From: Desulfomonile tiedjei
GTDB taxonomy: Bacteria > Desulfobacterota > Desulfomonilia > Desulfomonilales > Desulfomonilaceae
Direction: 5' to 3'
Length of the DNA: 64,000 nt
Assembly (NCBI GenBank): GCA_016218715.1
Contig: JACRDG010000089.1
Span: 176,240 to 240,239 of the forward strand
Positions 1-9,214 of this stretch are shown here, in pieces. Within the stretch, counting starts at the first letter, position 1. The number at the start of each line of letters is the position of its first letter. The position numbers were made by a program, and so were the translations under genes. Below the pieces are notes generated by a model. That model was given only the letters and a program-made list of their open reading frames with translations, was not told the DNA's origin and ran no database searches.

Positions 1-714
1 AAAGTACAGGACCGTGTCTACCATGTGCTCCAGCACCTTGGGCCCGGCCAGAATGCCGTCCTTGGTCACATGCCCCACGATGAAGCAAGCTGAGGAGCCT
101 CTTTTGGTACAGTTAGTGAGCGTATCCGCCACTTCTCGCACCTGTACGACGCTCCCCGGATGGCTCTGGACGGAGCGAGACGACACGGATTGAACGGAGT
201 CGAGGACAACCACTGACGGGTCGATCTGGCCCAGCTTCTCGACGATAAGCTCGAGATTGTTCTCCACGAGCACCAGGAACGTGTCGCCTCCCAGCGAGAG
301 CCGTTCGGCCCTGAGTTTGAGCTGCTCGGACGACTCTTCCCCGGATATGTACAGCACGGTCTCGCCCGCGGCCGCAAGCGAACCGAGCGCCTGCATCACG
401 AGCGTGCTCTTGCCAATCCCCGGATCTCCACCGACCAGGATGACGCTCCGTCGTACAAGTCCCCCGCCGAGGACGCGGTCCAATTCGCCGATTCCTGTCT
501 TGAGCCTGGGTTGCTCATCGCCGCGGATTTGTGGCAGGGGGAGGATCGCACCGACCTGGCCACCATCCGATTTCCCGGACACGGAAGCACCGCGGGCCGT
601 GGACACCTGTTTTTCGACGACCGTGTTCCACTCCCCGCAGCCCGGGCATCGACCCATCCACTTGAGGAGTTGCCTGCCGCACTCGTTGCAGACGAAAACC
701 GTATCGGATTTCAA
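1..714 (-). CDS. radA: DNA repair protein RadA (C-terminus beyond window edge)
   Basis: RadA/Sms is a RecA-like ATPase that processes recombination intermediates. The visible 238 residues carry the N-terminal zinc finger (C9-x2-C12 and C23-x2-C26) and a RecA-type Walker A GGDPGIGKST near residues 95-104; the frame stays open to base 1. The start is TTG at 712-714: a GGAGG lies 6 nt upstream and the family-typical zinc finger begins eight residues in. The KNRFG motif and Lon-like C-terminal domain are not visible, so the gene is cut by the window, not shown to be broken. It is divergent from the next gene. Confidence 0.95.
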   Translation of the reverse strand, partial: MKSDTVFVCNECGRQLLKWMGRCPGCGEWNTVVEKQVSTARGASVSGKSDGGQVGAILPLPQIRGDEQPRLKTGIGELDRVLGGGLVRRSVILVGGDPGIGKSTLVMQALGSLAAAGETVLYISGEESSEQLKLRAERLSLGGDTFLVLVENNLELIVEKLGQIDPSVVVLDSVQSVSSRSVQSHPGSVVQVREVADTLTNCTKRGSSACFIVGHVTKDGILAGPKVLEHMVDTVLYF

Positions 715-850
715 AGTTAGCCTCCGGGTAATCGTTCACCCAGCGCGATTCCGACGCGTGCTTTTTGCTCCGGTGACCGGTTACCACCACCGTTCATCGG
801 ACAGTTCTATCTCGATTTGCCTGTGTCTACAAGCCCTGTTGCTTGGTGCT

Positions 851-1018
851 CCATTTCATAAGTACGGTCGCTTATTCCTATGAGAAACCGCTTGTGTTCA
901 TCACCGCGGCCTCACTGGCTGTATTGGTGGGCATCTTGCCTGTCATTTTCCGACGGACAGACAAGATGCCTGTCCCACCGTACGCTCCGAGCCGCGCGAG
1001 CGAACTTGCGAAAAGCTG
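851..1018. repeat. Composite REP-pair element, degenerate copy
   Basis: This lies in the 355-bp space between radA and the radical SAM gene. Inverted REP copies occupy 926-944 and 956-979 (GGCATCTTGCCTGTC and its reverse complement). The left flank 851-871 (ATTTCATAAGTACGGTCGC) resembles the left end of the element at 33861-34072, and the similarity continues through CACCGCGGCCTC and GCTGTATTG. The right end is eroded; only CTTGCGAAA near 1005 recalls the terminal repeat. The rest of the space shows no gene. Confidence 0.7.
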
Positions 1019-1022
1019 CAGT

Positions 1023-1031
1023 TGGTATAAT
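1023..1031 (+). promoter_or_regulatory. Extended -10 promoter of the radical SAM gene
   Basis: The bases read TGGTATAAT, a consensus -10 hexamer with the TGn extension, 39 nt before the start codon. No good -35 lies 16-18 nt upstream, as is usual for extended -10 promoters. The same TGGTATA core precedes ftsH and the carboxyltransferase gene. Confidence 0.55.
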
Positions 1032-1069
1032 GATGAAGGTAATCCTTGCATTGGTTGTAGACTGTACCC

Positions 1070-2053
1070 ATGAGCAAAACCCCTCAGCGCTATCGTTCAC
1101 TTTCGTCGTGGCTGAAAGAGACGTTCGGAGAGCCGGTCCGGAAAATCGCGCTCGATGCCGGCTTCAGTTGCCCTAATCGCGACGGCGCTCTTGGGTCGGC
1201 AGGATGCCTGTACTGCAATCCACGCGGATCGGGCACCGGTGCGCTGGCTGCCGGGATTCCCATCCGCGAGCAGGTCGACCGCGCGATTGCATTCCTTTCC
1301 AGGCGGTACGGGAGTGGAAAATTCATCGCCTATTTCCAATCGTTTACCAACACGTACGCCGACCCCGCGCGTTTGCAGACAATCTACGCGGAAGCCCTCC
1401 GGCGACCGGAAGTTGTCGGCCTGGCCATTGGAACGAGGCCCGATTGCGTGCCGGATGAAGTTCTGGACATGATTGCACTGCTTGCCGAAGGCCGCCTGGT
1501 CTGGATCGAGTACGGGCTCCAGTCGATTCATTCCCGCTCGCTCAGGTTGATCCGCCGGGGACACGGGCCGGAAGCGTTTTTCGACGCTGTGGCACGGACC
1601 CGCCAACGACGCGTAGGGACGGTCGCGCACCTGATCCTCGGGTTACCCGGGGAATCTCTGGATGACATGCGCGAGACCGCGATCGCAGTGGGCCGCGCTG
1701 GAGTGGATGGAGTCAAGCTGCACCCGCTCTATGTTGTGGCAGGGACCGATCTGGAGAAGCTTGCGAAGGAGGGGGGGTACGAACCGCTGACGGAAGAGCA
1801 GGCCCAGGAAGCCATCATTACAGTGCTCGCAGCGCTACCGCCGGAAGTGGTGATCCATCGGCTCACCTCAGATCCTCATCGGGAAGAACTGGTGGCGCCA
1901 ACCTGGATGCTCGATCGAAATGGAGTGAGAAGACGCCTGGAGCAGGCTCTGGAGCACGCGAGCCTCGTTCAGGGGACGGAACGGACGAGCCGCCTTGCGC
2001 GAGAAGGCGATCGAGAAAGAACAAAGAGTGAGGCAATGCCGAAAGAAAAGTGA
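1070..2053 (+). CDS. Radical SAM protein, YhcC/TIGR01212 family
   Basis: This 327-residue protein is a cytosolic iron-sulfur enzyme of the Elp3/MiaB-like radical SAM group. The cluster cysteines have the spacing characteristic of the YhcC family, C34-x11-C46-x2-C49, inside GFSCPNRDG...GCLYCN. A TIM-barrel body follows, with GTRPDC and GLPGES motifs. The length fits the family (about 310). The reaction is not established for the family, so no substrate is given. The C-terminal 40 residues are Arg/Glu-rich and may be an unconserved tail. It converges on the dodecin-like gene with a 23-bp gap. Confidence 0.88.
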   Translation: MSKTPQRYRSLSSWLKETFGEPVRKIALDAGFSCPNRDGALGSAGCLYCNPRGSGTGALAAGIPIREQVDRAIAFLSRRYGSGKFIAYFQSFTNTYADPARLQTIYAEALRRPEVVGLAIGTRPDCVPDEVLDMIALLAEGRLVWIEYGLQSIHSRSLRLIRRGHGPEAFFDAVARTRQRRVGTVAHLILGLPGESLDDMRETAIAVGRAGVDGVKLHPLYVVAGTDLEKLAKEGGYEPLTEEQAQEAIITVLAALPPEVVIHRLTSDPHREELVAPTWMLDRNGVRRRLEQALEHASLVQGTERTSRLAREGDRERTKSEAMPKEK

Positions 2054-2076
2054 TCAGAATGACTCTTATGCCAACG

Positions 2077-2289
2077 CTATTGATCCAATACGAAGATCAC
2101 TTCCGCCCGTACGCGGTACTCCTGAATCTGTCCAGCCTCGCACATGATTGTCTGATCGACAATTCTCATGCCAGTGATATTTCTCAATGTTTTGTTAGCC
2201 CGCTCGAAGGCGATTTTGACTGCAGCATCAAAGCCGTCGGGGGAACCTGCTATGACTTCCGTGACCCGTGCTACGCGACCATCAGGCAT
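2077..2289 (-). CDS. Dodecin-like small protein
   Basis: The 70-residue product matches the dodecin fold throughout: an N-terminal strand (RVTEVIAGS), one helix (FDAAVKIAFERANKTL), then two strands ending EYRVRAEVIFVL. Dodecins form hollow dodecamers; many store riboflavin or FMN. In flavin-binding dodecins a Trp follows the helix (VVW in the halobacterial protein); by my alignment this protein has Gly there (NITGMRIVDQ), so flavin stacking would differ. Fold assignment is confident, ligand is not. It may be cotranscribed with nothing else: the upstream gene on this strand begins 122 bp away. Confidence 0.8.
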   Translation of the reverse strand: MPDGRVARVTEVIAGSPDGFDAAVKIAFERANKTLRNITGMRIVDQTIMCEAGQIQEYRVRAEVIFVLDQ

Positions 2290-2410
2290 TTTCTTGTCCT
2301 CCCTGCCAGGCTTGCCTCACCAGTTCCAGAGTAGAAGATCGTCCCCCCATTTGTCAACTCTTCTTGCTACGCCATTACAGGGTAGAGGGCCGAGTGGCAT
2401 GCAGACCGGG

Positions 2411-3139
2411 TCACTTCAGGAGTGCGAACACTTCCGCCATTTCCGCTTCCGTGAGTATTCGCCATTGACCGACGGGCAAAGAACCCAAATTGAAAGGTCC
2501 GTAGGCTGTTCTTCGTATGCGGCGGACCGGGTGGCCGATCCGAAAGAAAATCCGTTTGATCTCGTTCTTTTTCCCCTCGAAAAGGACTATTTTGACCCAT
2601 GTCGTCGTCTTTTGTCGCTTGACGACGCTCCAGCTTACATCGCCGATGCGTTCCCCCTCTCCAATGCTCAAGCCTCTTCTGATCTTTCCGAGGGTGGCGT
2701 CGTCCGGGGTGCCGCGAACCTTCACCGCGTAGGTTCTGGCAACGCGAAACGAGGGGTGACTGAGCTTCTGGGCGAGGTTGCCGTCATTGGTGAGGATCAT
2801 GAGCCCTTCCGCGTCGAAGTCGAGGCGGCCCACCGTGAAGAGGCGCTTCTTTAAAGGCTTCAGGAGGTCTCCCAGACACGGACGCCCCTCGGGATCGCTC
2901 ATGGTGGAGACGACGTTGCGGGGCTTGTTGTACAGATAGAAGTCCTTGGATGCGTCAGACGGCCTGAGAAGTTTCCCATCGACTTTGATGTGGTCTTTTT
3001 TCGGGTCGGCCAATGTCCCGGGATGCTCTACCACGGTCCCGTTCAGAGTGACCCGTCCTTCGCGTATCATTTCTTCTGCGGCTCTGCGCGATCCGAGCCC
3101 CGCGTCGCGAATAATGAGTTGGATTTTCTTCATTTCCAT
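2411..3139 (-). CDS. Pseudouridine synthase, RsuA/RluB/E/F family
   Basis: The enzyme isomerises a uridine in rRNA to pseudouridine; RluB-type members act on 23S rRNA helix 93 and RsuA on 16S rRNA. An S4 RNA-binding domain occupies residues 5-55 (GLGSRRAAEEMIREGRV), followed by the catalytic domain with GRLDFDAEGL, where D107 is the expected nucleophile, and the conserved KKNEIKR segment. At 242 residues it is a standard length. The product looks RluB-like, but the exact target uridine cannot be read from sequence. It lies 21 bp downstream of the alcohol-dehydrogenase homologue and may be cotranscribed with it. Confidence 0.92.
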   Translation of the reverse strand: MEMKKIQLIIRDAGLGSRRAAEEMIREGRVTLNGTVVEHPGTLADPKKDHIKVDGKLLRPSDASKDFYLYNKPRNVVSTMSDPEGRPCLGDLLKPLKKRLFTVGRLDFDAEGLMILTNDGNLAQKLSHPSFRVARTYAVKVRGTPDDATLGKIRRGLSIGEGERIGDVSWSVVKRQKTTTWVKIVLFEGKKNEIKRIFFRIGHPVRRIRRTAYGPFNLGSLPVGQWRILTEAEMAEVFALLK

Positions 3140-3160
3140 GTACGTTCCCTCGGGGGCCTC

Positions 3161-4387
3161 TCACATCACGTGTTGGAAGATCACCTTGACTGCCTTGCTC
3201 CCGGAGCGATCCTGGAGCGCTCCTAACGCTTCACCATGCTGATCCGGCTTGAGCCGATGCGTGATCAGTTCCGACGAGGGGAGACCGCGCGACGAGACCA
3301 GATCGAACGCTATGTCAAAGGTTTCTCTGACCTCGCCCCGGTAACGATCGACCCCGGAAAAGGCGCTTCGGTGAAGCTGAATGCCCTTGAACCAGATCGG
3401 CGCAATATTAAAGGCCGAGGCCTGGGTAACCGCCATGAGCACCAGTGCCTTGCCCTCGCCGGTAAAACACAGGGCATCCCCAATGTTTTCGCTGATGCCG
3501 GTCGTTTCGTACACGAGATCCGCTCCTCCCTCGAGACCGATCCGACCGGCTTGCGGATAACGGACCGTGCCTGCCACCAGTTTCGCCACATCCTCATAGG
3601 CCGACGCACGCGGATTCAGGAGAACCACCGCTGCGGCGCCAAACTTCCTGGCGAGCTCAACCTCGAACGGCTGTTCGGCCACTACAAGCGGATCTGCCTC
3701 GAAACCGAGCTCGTGAAGCGCAATGAGCGTCAACAGACCGAGAGACCGCGCGCCCAGGATGATTACTCGGTCACCGGGGGCAGGCGGGTGATGCAACACC
3801 GCTCGTACGGCTCGGGCGAACTCGGGAAGCAGGATAGCATTTTCAGTCTCCATATTGGAAGGGATCGGCCTTATCTGGCTTGCATGCGCGAGAAAGGAAT
3901 CGGACCAGCCACCGCCGGTGTCCGCACAGGCCCCGATGATAACTCCCGGGCCGAGCCGTCCTCTGAAGAAGTTCTTGCACGAACTCGGATCCCCGTCGGC
4001 ACACGAAGTGCATACCGGCTGTATCCCTCGCGGCCTGCATGACAGCAACGGGTCGACTGCGACGCGGTCACCCGGTTCCACCCCACTTACCTCGCTCCCC
4101 ACTTCCGTGACGATGCCGAGATTCTCGTTTCCCGGAACGAAGGGAAACGTGAGAAACGCCCCTAAGGAGGCAAAATCGCCGTACACAAACATCCCTTCGT
4201 CGATGTCCGAGATCCCGGACGTAATCGTCCTGATCTTTACCCACTCAGGATGCGGGAGGGCCGGTTCGGGGATGTCCGACAGGTGCAAAGAGACGTGGGG
4301 TGATGGGCCGCTCTTCGAAAAGAAACCCGATTTGAACCGGTTCCAGACTTCCTTGCCGACACTCGAATGTGCTACCAGCGCTTTCAT
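3161..4387 (-). CDS. MDR-family alcohol dehydrogenase homologue lacking catalytic zinc ligands
   Basis: The 408-residue protein has the GroES-like plus Rossmann layout of medium-chain dehydrogenases and the GACADTGGGW block of a large bacterial zinc-ADH subgroup. Structural-zinc cysteines are present (C117, C126, C129, C137). The catalytic zinc site is not: the usual ICG(S/T)D reads SGISD at 57-61, GHE reads GNE at 86-88, and the third ligand region reads PEFAR at 188-192. The nucleotide loop is GARSLG (212-217) where GxGxxG is expected. A GGAGG lies 8 nt before the ATG. It is either a zinc-independent reductase or a non-catalytic relative; I cannot decide which. Confidence 0.85.
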   Translation of the reverse strand: MKALVAHSSVGKEVWNRFKSGFFSKSGPSPHVSLHLSDIPEPALPHPEWVKIRTITSGISDIDEGMFVYGDFASLGAFLTFPFVPGNENLGIVTEVGSEVSGVEPGDRVAVDPLLSCRPRGIQPVCTSCADGDPSSCKNFFRGRLGPGVIIGACADTGGGWSDSFLAHASQIRPIPSNMETENAILLPEFARAVRAVLHHPPAPGDRVIILGARSLGLLTLIALHELGFEADPLVVAEQPFEVELARKFGAAAVVLLNPRASAYEDVAKLVAGTVRYPQAGRIGLEGGADLVYETTGISENIGDALCFTGEGKALVLMAVTQASAFNIAPIWFKGIQLHRSAFSGVDRYRGEVRETFDIAFDLVSSRGLPSSELITHRLKPDQHGEALGALQDRSGSKAVKVIFQHVM

Positions 4388-4434
4388 GACGGAAGCCTCC
4401 AGGCTTCAAGATGGTGATTTGTGTTAGTGTCATG

Positions 4435-4527
4435 GTTCACCGGGCATGAAGCGGCTTTGTGCCCGGTGAGGATGGACAGGGAGACCATCTCCCCCTCCAA
4501 GTTTGTCGCATCGTCATTTCGAGGGGT
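4435..4527 (-). repeat. 86-bp dispersed repeat, copy A
   Basis: Read on the minus strand it contains TTGGAGGGGGAGATG, then TCCATCCTCACCGGGC, a loop holding GCCGCTTCA, and GCCCGGTGAAC. The arms CACCGGGCA and TGCCCGGTG form a 9-bp stem. It lies 48 bp upstream of the alcohol-dehydrogenase start. Copies are found at 9215-9418 and 17212-17298. The rest of the 360-bp space before ftsH holds only the ftsH promoter. Confidence 0.75.
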
Positions 4528-4681
4528 GCGTGTATCCCCGAGAACGGTTACGTGTTAGTTTTTCAGTCAGGTTTTGTCAAACCGTTTCATCGGGTGAGGC
4601 CGCAAAAAACAGGCGATGCTGCGTGGCAACCTTGACAACGATCCCGTGGTAACACATTCTAGAGAGAGAGTCCGGGTGAAA

Positions 4682-4710
4682 TTGCGTGTGGGCCTCTTTC
4701 GTGGTATAGT
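4682..4710 (+). promoter_or_regulatory. Sigma-70-type promoter of ftsH
   Basis: TTGCGT at 4682-4687 and TATAGT at 4705-4710 are separated by 17 nt, and the -10 is extended by TGG. It lies 38 nt before the ftsH start codon with no other candidate nearby. Confidence 0.7.
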
Positions 4711-4747
4711 TATACTTCTCACTGAAAATGAATGATGGGAGCGCTCG

Positions 4748-6667
4748 TTGAACGCGGTTTATAAAAATTTGGGCCTTTGGTTGGTCATTTGCCTCGTGAT
4801 GATCATGCTGTTTCATCTGTTCAACCAGGCAAAGGCACCTCAAGAGGAAATAACTTACAGCCAGTTCCGCCAGGAAGTCGATCAAGGGGCGGTCAAACAG
4901 GTCATCATTCAGGGTAATCGCCTCAAGGGAACCTTTATGGACGGGTCCCGGAGTTTCAGGACCTATGCCCCTGCGGATACGGATTTGGTTCCCAACCTGA
5001 TGAAGAATAAGGTGGACATCAAGGTGATGCCAGAAGACGACAATCCCTGGTACCTTACCGCCTTGATCTCCTGGCTTCCGATGATATTCCTCATAGCCAT
5101 CTTCGTCTTCTTCATGAGGCAGATGCAGGCCGGCGGCGGGAAGGCGATGAGTTTCGGAAAGAGTCGCGCGCGGCTCATTAGCGAGGCTCAGAACAAAGTC
5201 ACCTTCGAGGACGTTGCTGGTGTCGAAGAGGCGAAAGAAGAACTGGGCGAGATCATCGAATTCCTCAGAGACCCGAAGAAGTTCACCCGGCTGGGCGGGA
5301 AGATCCCGAAAGGGGTGCTCTTGATGGGCGCGCCCGGCACCGGTAAGACCCTCCTGGCCAAGGCAGTGGCAGGTGAGGCGAGCGTGCCGTTCTTCTCCAT
5401 CTCAGGCTCCGATTTCGTCGAGATGTTTGTCGGTGTAGGCGCTTCCCGGGTTCGGGATCTCTTCGTCCAGGGCACGAAGAACGCACCCTGCATCATCTTC
5501 ATCGATGAGATCGATGCAGTGGGCCGGCATCGAGGCGCGGGCCTCGGAGGCGGCCACGACGAACGCGAGCAGACGCTGAATCAGCTCCTCGTGGAAATGG
5601 ACGGGTTCGAGACGAACGAGGGGGTCATCCTGATCAGTGCCACCAACCGGCCGGACGTCCTGGACCCGGCGCTCCTGAGACCCGGTCGCTTCGACCGCCA
5701 GGTCGTGGTGCCGCCGCCAGACATACGAGGCCGGACTGCGATCCTCCACGTACACACCCGAAAGACTCCCTTGAGCAAGGACGTGACCTTGGAAACCATC
5801 AGCCGCGGCACGCCCGGATTCTCCGGCGCGGATCTCGCGAACCTGGTGAATGAGGCGGCTCTCAACGCTGCGCGAAGAAACGCGACTCTGTTGGAAATGG
5901 TGGACTTTGAATATGCCAAGGACAAGGTCCTCATGGGCGGCGAACGGCGGAGCCTGGTCATCAGTTACGAGGAGCGCCGGAACACGGCTTTTCACGAGGC
6001 GGGGCACGCATTTGTCGCGCGCATGACCCCCGGAACGGACCCTATCCATAAAGTGACGATCATCCCTCGAGGCCGCGCGCTCGGCGTGACTCAGCAACTC
6101 CCGCTGGACGATCGCCACACCTATGCGAAAGAGTTCCTTCTTGGCCAGATTGCGGTGCTCATGGGAGGCAGAGCCGCAGAAGAGATCTTCCTCCAACACA
6201 CGACCACCGGCGCGGGTAACGATATTCAACGAGCCACGGAACTTGCCCGGAAAATGGTCTGCGAATGGGGGATGAGCGAAGTGCTGGGACCGTTGACTTT
6301 CGGCCAGAAGGAGGAGCATATCTTCCTCGGGAAGGAATTCGCCCGGCACCGCGACTACTCCGAGGAGACGGCAATCACGGTGGATGCCGAGATCCGCAGG
6401 ATCGTTTCCGAGCATTACGAGAAGGCCAGACAAATACTTCTCGACAATGAGGAGACGCTCGTTCGTATGGCGGAGGCGCTTCTGGAACGGGAGACACTCG
6501 GTGCGGATGAGATCGAGGCCCTCATTGAAGGCCGCGAGCTGCCGCCTCTGGAGAAGACACCCGACGCTCGAAAGGATAACAAACCCGTGGACGTCGGTCC
6601 GGCCGTGCAGGACGGAAACGTCATCGTGAGGAATAGTCCCGCCACTCCCGACCCTGAAAAAGTGTAG
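4748..6667 (+). CDS. ftsH: ATP-dependent zinc metalloprotease FtsH
   Basis: FtsH is a membrane-anchored AAA+ protease that extracts and degrades misfolded membrane proteins and regulatory proteins. The 639-residue product has two membrane segments (about 8-25 and 100-123) bracketing a periplasmic domain, Walker A GAPGTGKT at 194-201, Walker B IIFIDEID, the second region of homology, and the zinc-protease motif HEAGH at 416-420. The start is TTG, with GGGAG 6 nt upstream and family-typical residues from the start. It begins an apparent operon with folP (7-bp gap) and acpS, driven by a good promoter at 4682-4710. Confidence 0.97.
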   Translation: MNAVYKNLGLWLVICLVMIMLFHLFNQAKAPQEEITYSQFRQEVDQGAVKQVIIQGNRLKGTFMDGSRSFRTYAPADTDLVPNLMKNKVDIKVMPEDDNPWYLTALISWLPMIFLIAIFVFFMRQMQAGGGKAMSFGKSRARLISEAQNKVTFEDVAGVEEAKEELGEIIEFLRDPKKFTRLGGKIPKGVLLMGAPGTGKTLLAKAVAGEASVPFFSISGSDFVEMFVGVGASRVRDLFVQGTKNAPCIIFIDEIDAVGRHRGAGLGGGHDEREQTLNQLLVEMDGFETNEGVILISATNRPDVLDPALLRPGRFDRQVVVPPPDIRGRTAILHVHTRKTPLSKDVTLETISRGTPGFSGADLANLVNEAALNAARRNATLLEMVDFEYAKDKVLMGGERRSLVISYEERRNTAFHEAGHAFVARMTPGTDPIHKVTIIPRGRALGVTQQLPLDDRHTYAKEFLLGQIAVLMGGRAAEEIFLQHTTTGAGNDIQRATELARKMVCEWGMSEVLGPLTFGQKEEHIFLGKEFARHRDYSEETAITVDAEIRRIVSEHYEKARQILLDNEETLVRMAEALLERETLGADEIEALIEGRELPPLEKTPDARKDNKPVDVGPAVQDGNVIVRNSPATPDPEKV

Positions 6668-6674
6668 ACGTCGG

Positions 6675-7547
6675 ATGATCGCTCTCGCCAGCATGGTACC
6701 TATCCCCTTGCCTGCGACAACTCTCGACCCCCGTTCTCATACCTTGATCATGGGGGTCATCAACACGACCCCCGATTCCTTCTCGGATGGCGGAAAACAC
6801 CTCGCGACCGACGTGGCTGTTGCGGCAGGCATAGGGATGATCGATGCGGCCGCGGACATAGTTGACATCGGAGGAGAATCCACCCGACCCGGGTCCGTGG
6901 CGGTCAGCGTGGAGGAAGAGATGTCCCGGGCCATTCCCGTAGTGAGGGGCATTGCCCAGGCCCGTCCCGACGCGGTGATTTCCATTGATACCCGCCGCAC
7001 AGTCGTAGCCGAAAAGGCCATCGAGGCTGGCGCACAGATCATAAACGATGTCACTGGCTTCCGCGATGACCCGGGACTGATCGCTCTTGCCCGAGAGGCA
7101 GGAACCGGAGTCATCGTCATGCACATGCTGGGCCGTCCCAAGAACATGCAGCAGGAGATCCACTACGATTCATTCCCCGGCGACATCTGCACCTTCTTTC
7201 AGGAACGGATTCGCGTGCTGGAAGACGCGGGGATAGCGCCGGAAAAGATCGTCATCGATCCGGGGATCGGGTTCGGGAAAACCTTCGATCACAACCTGAT
7301 CCTGATCAACCGCCTCCACGTCTTCCAAGAACTGAGAAAACACATCCTGGTGGGACCGTCCCGAAAGGCGTTCCTGGGAAAGATCCTCGACGAACCGGAC
7401 CCCGCCGCTCGCGATACGGGGACTCTCGCGGTGATCACCGCCGCGGTGTTGCGAGGGGCTTCTATCGTGCGCGTCCATGAGGTCCCTGCCGCGGTTCAGG
7501 TCTGCCGCGTGGCCGACGCAATCGTACGGGAAAGCGTGGCCTCTTGA
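6675..7547 (+). CDS. folP: Dihydropteroate synthase
   Basis: FolP condenses p-aminobenzoate with dihydropterin pyrophosphate in folate synthesis and is the sulfonamide target. Signatures: GVINTTPDSFSDGG at 27-40, DIGGESTRPG for the phosphate-binding loop, SIDTRR, IINDVTGF and VGPSRKAFLG. At 290 residues it is normal size and predicted cytosolic. It follows ftsH by 7 bp and overlaps acpS by 4 bp (TTGA), so the three genes are probably translated from one message. The ftsH-folP adjacency is common in bacteria; acpS next to it is less usual. Confidence 0.96.
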   Translation: MIALASMVPIPLPATTLDPRSHTLIMGVINTTPDSFSDGGKHLATDVAVAAGIGMIDAAADIVDIGGESTRPGSVAVSVEEEMSRAIPVVRGIAQARPDAVISIDTRRTVVAEKAIEAGAQIINDVTGFRDDPGLIALAREAGTGVIVMHMLGRPKNMQQEIHYDSFPGDICTFFQERIRVLEDAGIAPEKIVIDPGIGFGKTFDHNLILINRLHVFQELRKHILVGPSRKAFLGKILDEPDPAARDTGTLAVITAAVLRGASIVRVHEVPAAVQVCRVADAIVRESVAS

Positions 7548-7930
7548 TCGTGGGAATCGGCGTTGACCTCGTAGAGGTGTCTCGCATGGAACGCACGCTG
7601 CGGAGCCGGTGGGCGCAGAGATTCCTTGCCCGGGTCTTCTCCGCGGGGGAAATCACGGCCTGTGAAGCAGCGGCTAGTCCCCCTCAGGCCTTCGCCGCGA
7701 GATTTGCCGCCAAAGAAGCGGTGGTGAAAGCGCTGGGCACCGGATTCAGCCGGGGAATCACGCCAGGCCAGATAATCGTTCTGGGGGGCGATCGGTCACA
7801 ACCAGCCGTAAAATTACTGGGCAAAGCCCACGTACGGGCTCAAGCCCTGAACGTCGGCACGATTCACCTGTCCCTCACCCACACGCCGAATACGGCAGCC
7901 GCATCGGTTGTCCTGGAGACACGGGAATAG
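7544..7930 (+). CDS. acpS: Holo-[acyl-carrier-protein] synthase
   Basis: AcpS transfers 4'-phosphopantetheine from CoA to a serine of acyl carrier protein. The 128-residue protein has the two family motifs, GVDLVEVSRM near the N-terminus (metal-binding Asp) and FAAKEAVVKALG in the middle, and the usual short length. The start is TTG, read within the TTGA that also ends folP; no later start would keep the GIGVDL strand. Translational coupling to folP is likely. Confidence 0.95.
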   Translation: MIVGIGVDLVEVSRMERTLRSRWAQRFLARVFSAGEITACEAAASPPQAFAARFAAKEAVVKALGTGFSRGITPGQIIVLGGDRSQPAVKLLGKAHVRAQALNVGTIHLSLTHTPNTAAASVVLETRE

Positions 7931-8034
7931 CAAGCCGATTCATGTGGCGGTTGTTAATACAACTGCCCGATAATCGAGCTGACTCTCGTGGGACGGGGCT
8001 CTTGCACGCTATCTGTAGCCAAACACCGTAATCC

Positions 8035-9213
8035 TCAAACCACCTGAGCCACCATGACCTTGAGATAACGGGTTTCCGGCATGGCCAGGAGCACGGGATG
8101 GTCCGGAGCCTGTCCTCGGGCGTCGAGCAGGCGAAGCTCTCGGCCGCTCTGCCGGGAGGCGCTCAGCAAGGCGGACTCGAAGCCCGGTGGGTCCAGATGG
8201 TGCGAGCAGGAACAGGTCACGAGGATGCCGCCGGACTGCAGCTTTCCGAGCGCGCGGCGGTTGATGTCTATGTAGCCTTTGAGCCCCTCCTTCACCAGCG
8301 ATCGGCTCTTGATGAAGGCAGGCGGGTCGAGCACGATCACGTCCCAGGTCTGAGACGTTTTCTTTAGGAAATCCAGGGCATTATCCTTTATCGGATCAAA
8401 GCGATCTCCGAATCCGTTCAAGTCCGCGTTGGCCTGTGCGGTATTCAAGGCGGGGCGGGACGAATCGACGGCGGTAACCTCCGTTGCTCCCGCGGCTACA
8501 GCGTGGATGCCCCACCCACCGGTGTAACAGAACAGATCCAGAACCGAGGCTCCAGGCCAGACGTAGTGCTTCAGTAGACTTCGGTTGGATTCCTGGTCGA
8601 GGTACATGCCCGTCTTCTGCCCGCCAGGAACGTCCACGACGAATTTGAGGCCCTCAAGCTCGACAATGACCTGCTCGGGGAGCTTGCCGTATGCGAGCCT
8701 CTTTTCCAGGGGAAGGCCTTCCAGCATACGGAACGGCGAATCGTTGCGCAGGTAGATTGCCTCCGGCGCGAGGATCTCGACAAGGGCGTCCTGAACCAGG
8801 TCCATGTGAGCGTCGATCCCGGCGGTTAGACTCTGGATCGCCAGAACCGGTCCGTATTTGTCGACCACCAGTCCAGGGAGCAGATCCCCCTCGCCGAACA
8901 CGACCCGGTAGGTGTCCCGGTCCGGGAACAGACGCTTTCTCCGTTCCACCGCGGCCTCGATCTGATGCACGAAGAACGCACGGTCGATCGGCGCCTTTTT
9001 CCGCGAGAGAATCCTCGCGGCAATGAGGCTCGACGGGTTCGCGTAGACCATTCCAATGAACTCCCCGGCAGCATCCTGAAGCTCATGGATCGAGCCCGTC
9101 TCCAGCTCGGAGATCCGGGGCGTTGCTATCTCATTGGAGAACACCCACAGGTGCCCTTTGCGTATCCGTCGGTCCGCGTGTCGTTTCAAAACAATCATGT
9201 TTTTCTCGCTCAT
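8035..9213 (-). CDS. Class I SAM-dependent rRNA methyltransferase, RlmI-like
   Basis: RlmI makes 5-methylcytosine at position 1962 of 23S rRNA. The 392-residue protein has an N-terminal PUA domain (RHADRRIRKGHLWVFSNEI, to about 80), a linker domain, and a Rossmann methyltransferase with VLDLFCYTGGWG (SAM loop), a VTAVDSS acidic strand and DPPAFIKS. The late CSCSHH supplies the cysteine expected in this family. The first ATG (9213) immediately follows repeat copy B; a second Met six codons in is also possible. Site specificity is inferred from homology. Confidence 0.9.
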   Translation of the reverse strand: MSEKNMIVLKRHADRRIRKGHLWVFSNEIATPRISELETGSIHELQDAAGEFIGMVYANPSSLIAARILSRKKAPIDRAFFVHQIEAAVERRKRLFPDRDTYRVVFGEGDLLPGLVVDKYGPVLAIQSLTAGIDAHMDLVQDALVEILAPEAIYLRNDSPFRMLEGLPLEKRLAYGKLPEQVIVELEGLKFVVDVPGGQKTGMYLDQESNRSLLKHYVWPGASVLDLFCYTGGWGIHAVAAGATEVTAVDSSRPALNTAQANADLNGFGDRFDPIKDNALDFLKKTSQTWDVIVLDPPAFIKSRSLVKEGLKGYIDINRRALGKLQSGGILVTCSCSHHLDPPGFESALLSASRQSGRELRLLDARGQAPDHPVLLAMPETRYLKVMVAQVV

Positions 9214-9214
9214 C

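Noticed and set aside
5402..6694. A 430-codon frame antisense to ftsH
   Set aside because: It mirrors the codon bias of ftsH, has no domain, and the plus-strand gene is certain.
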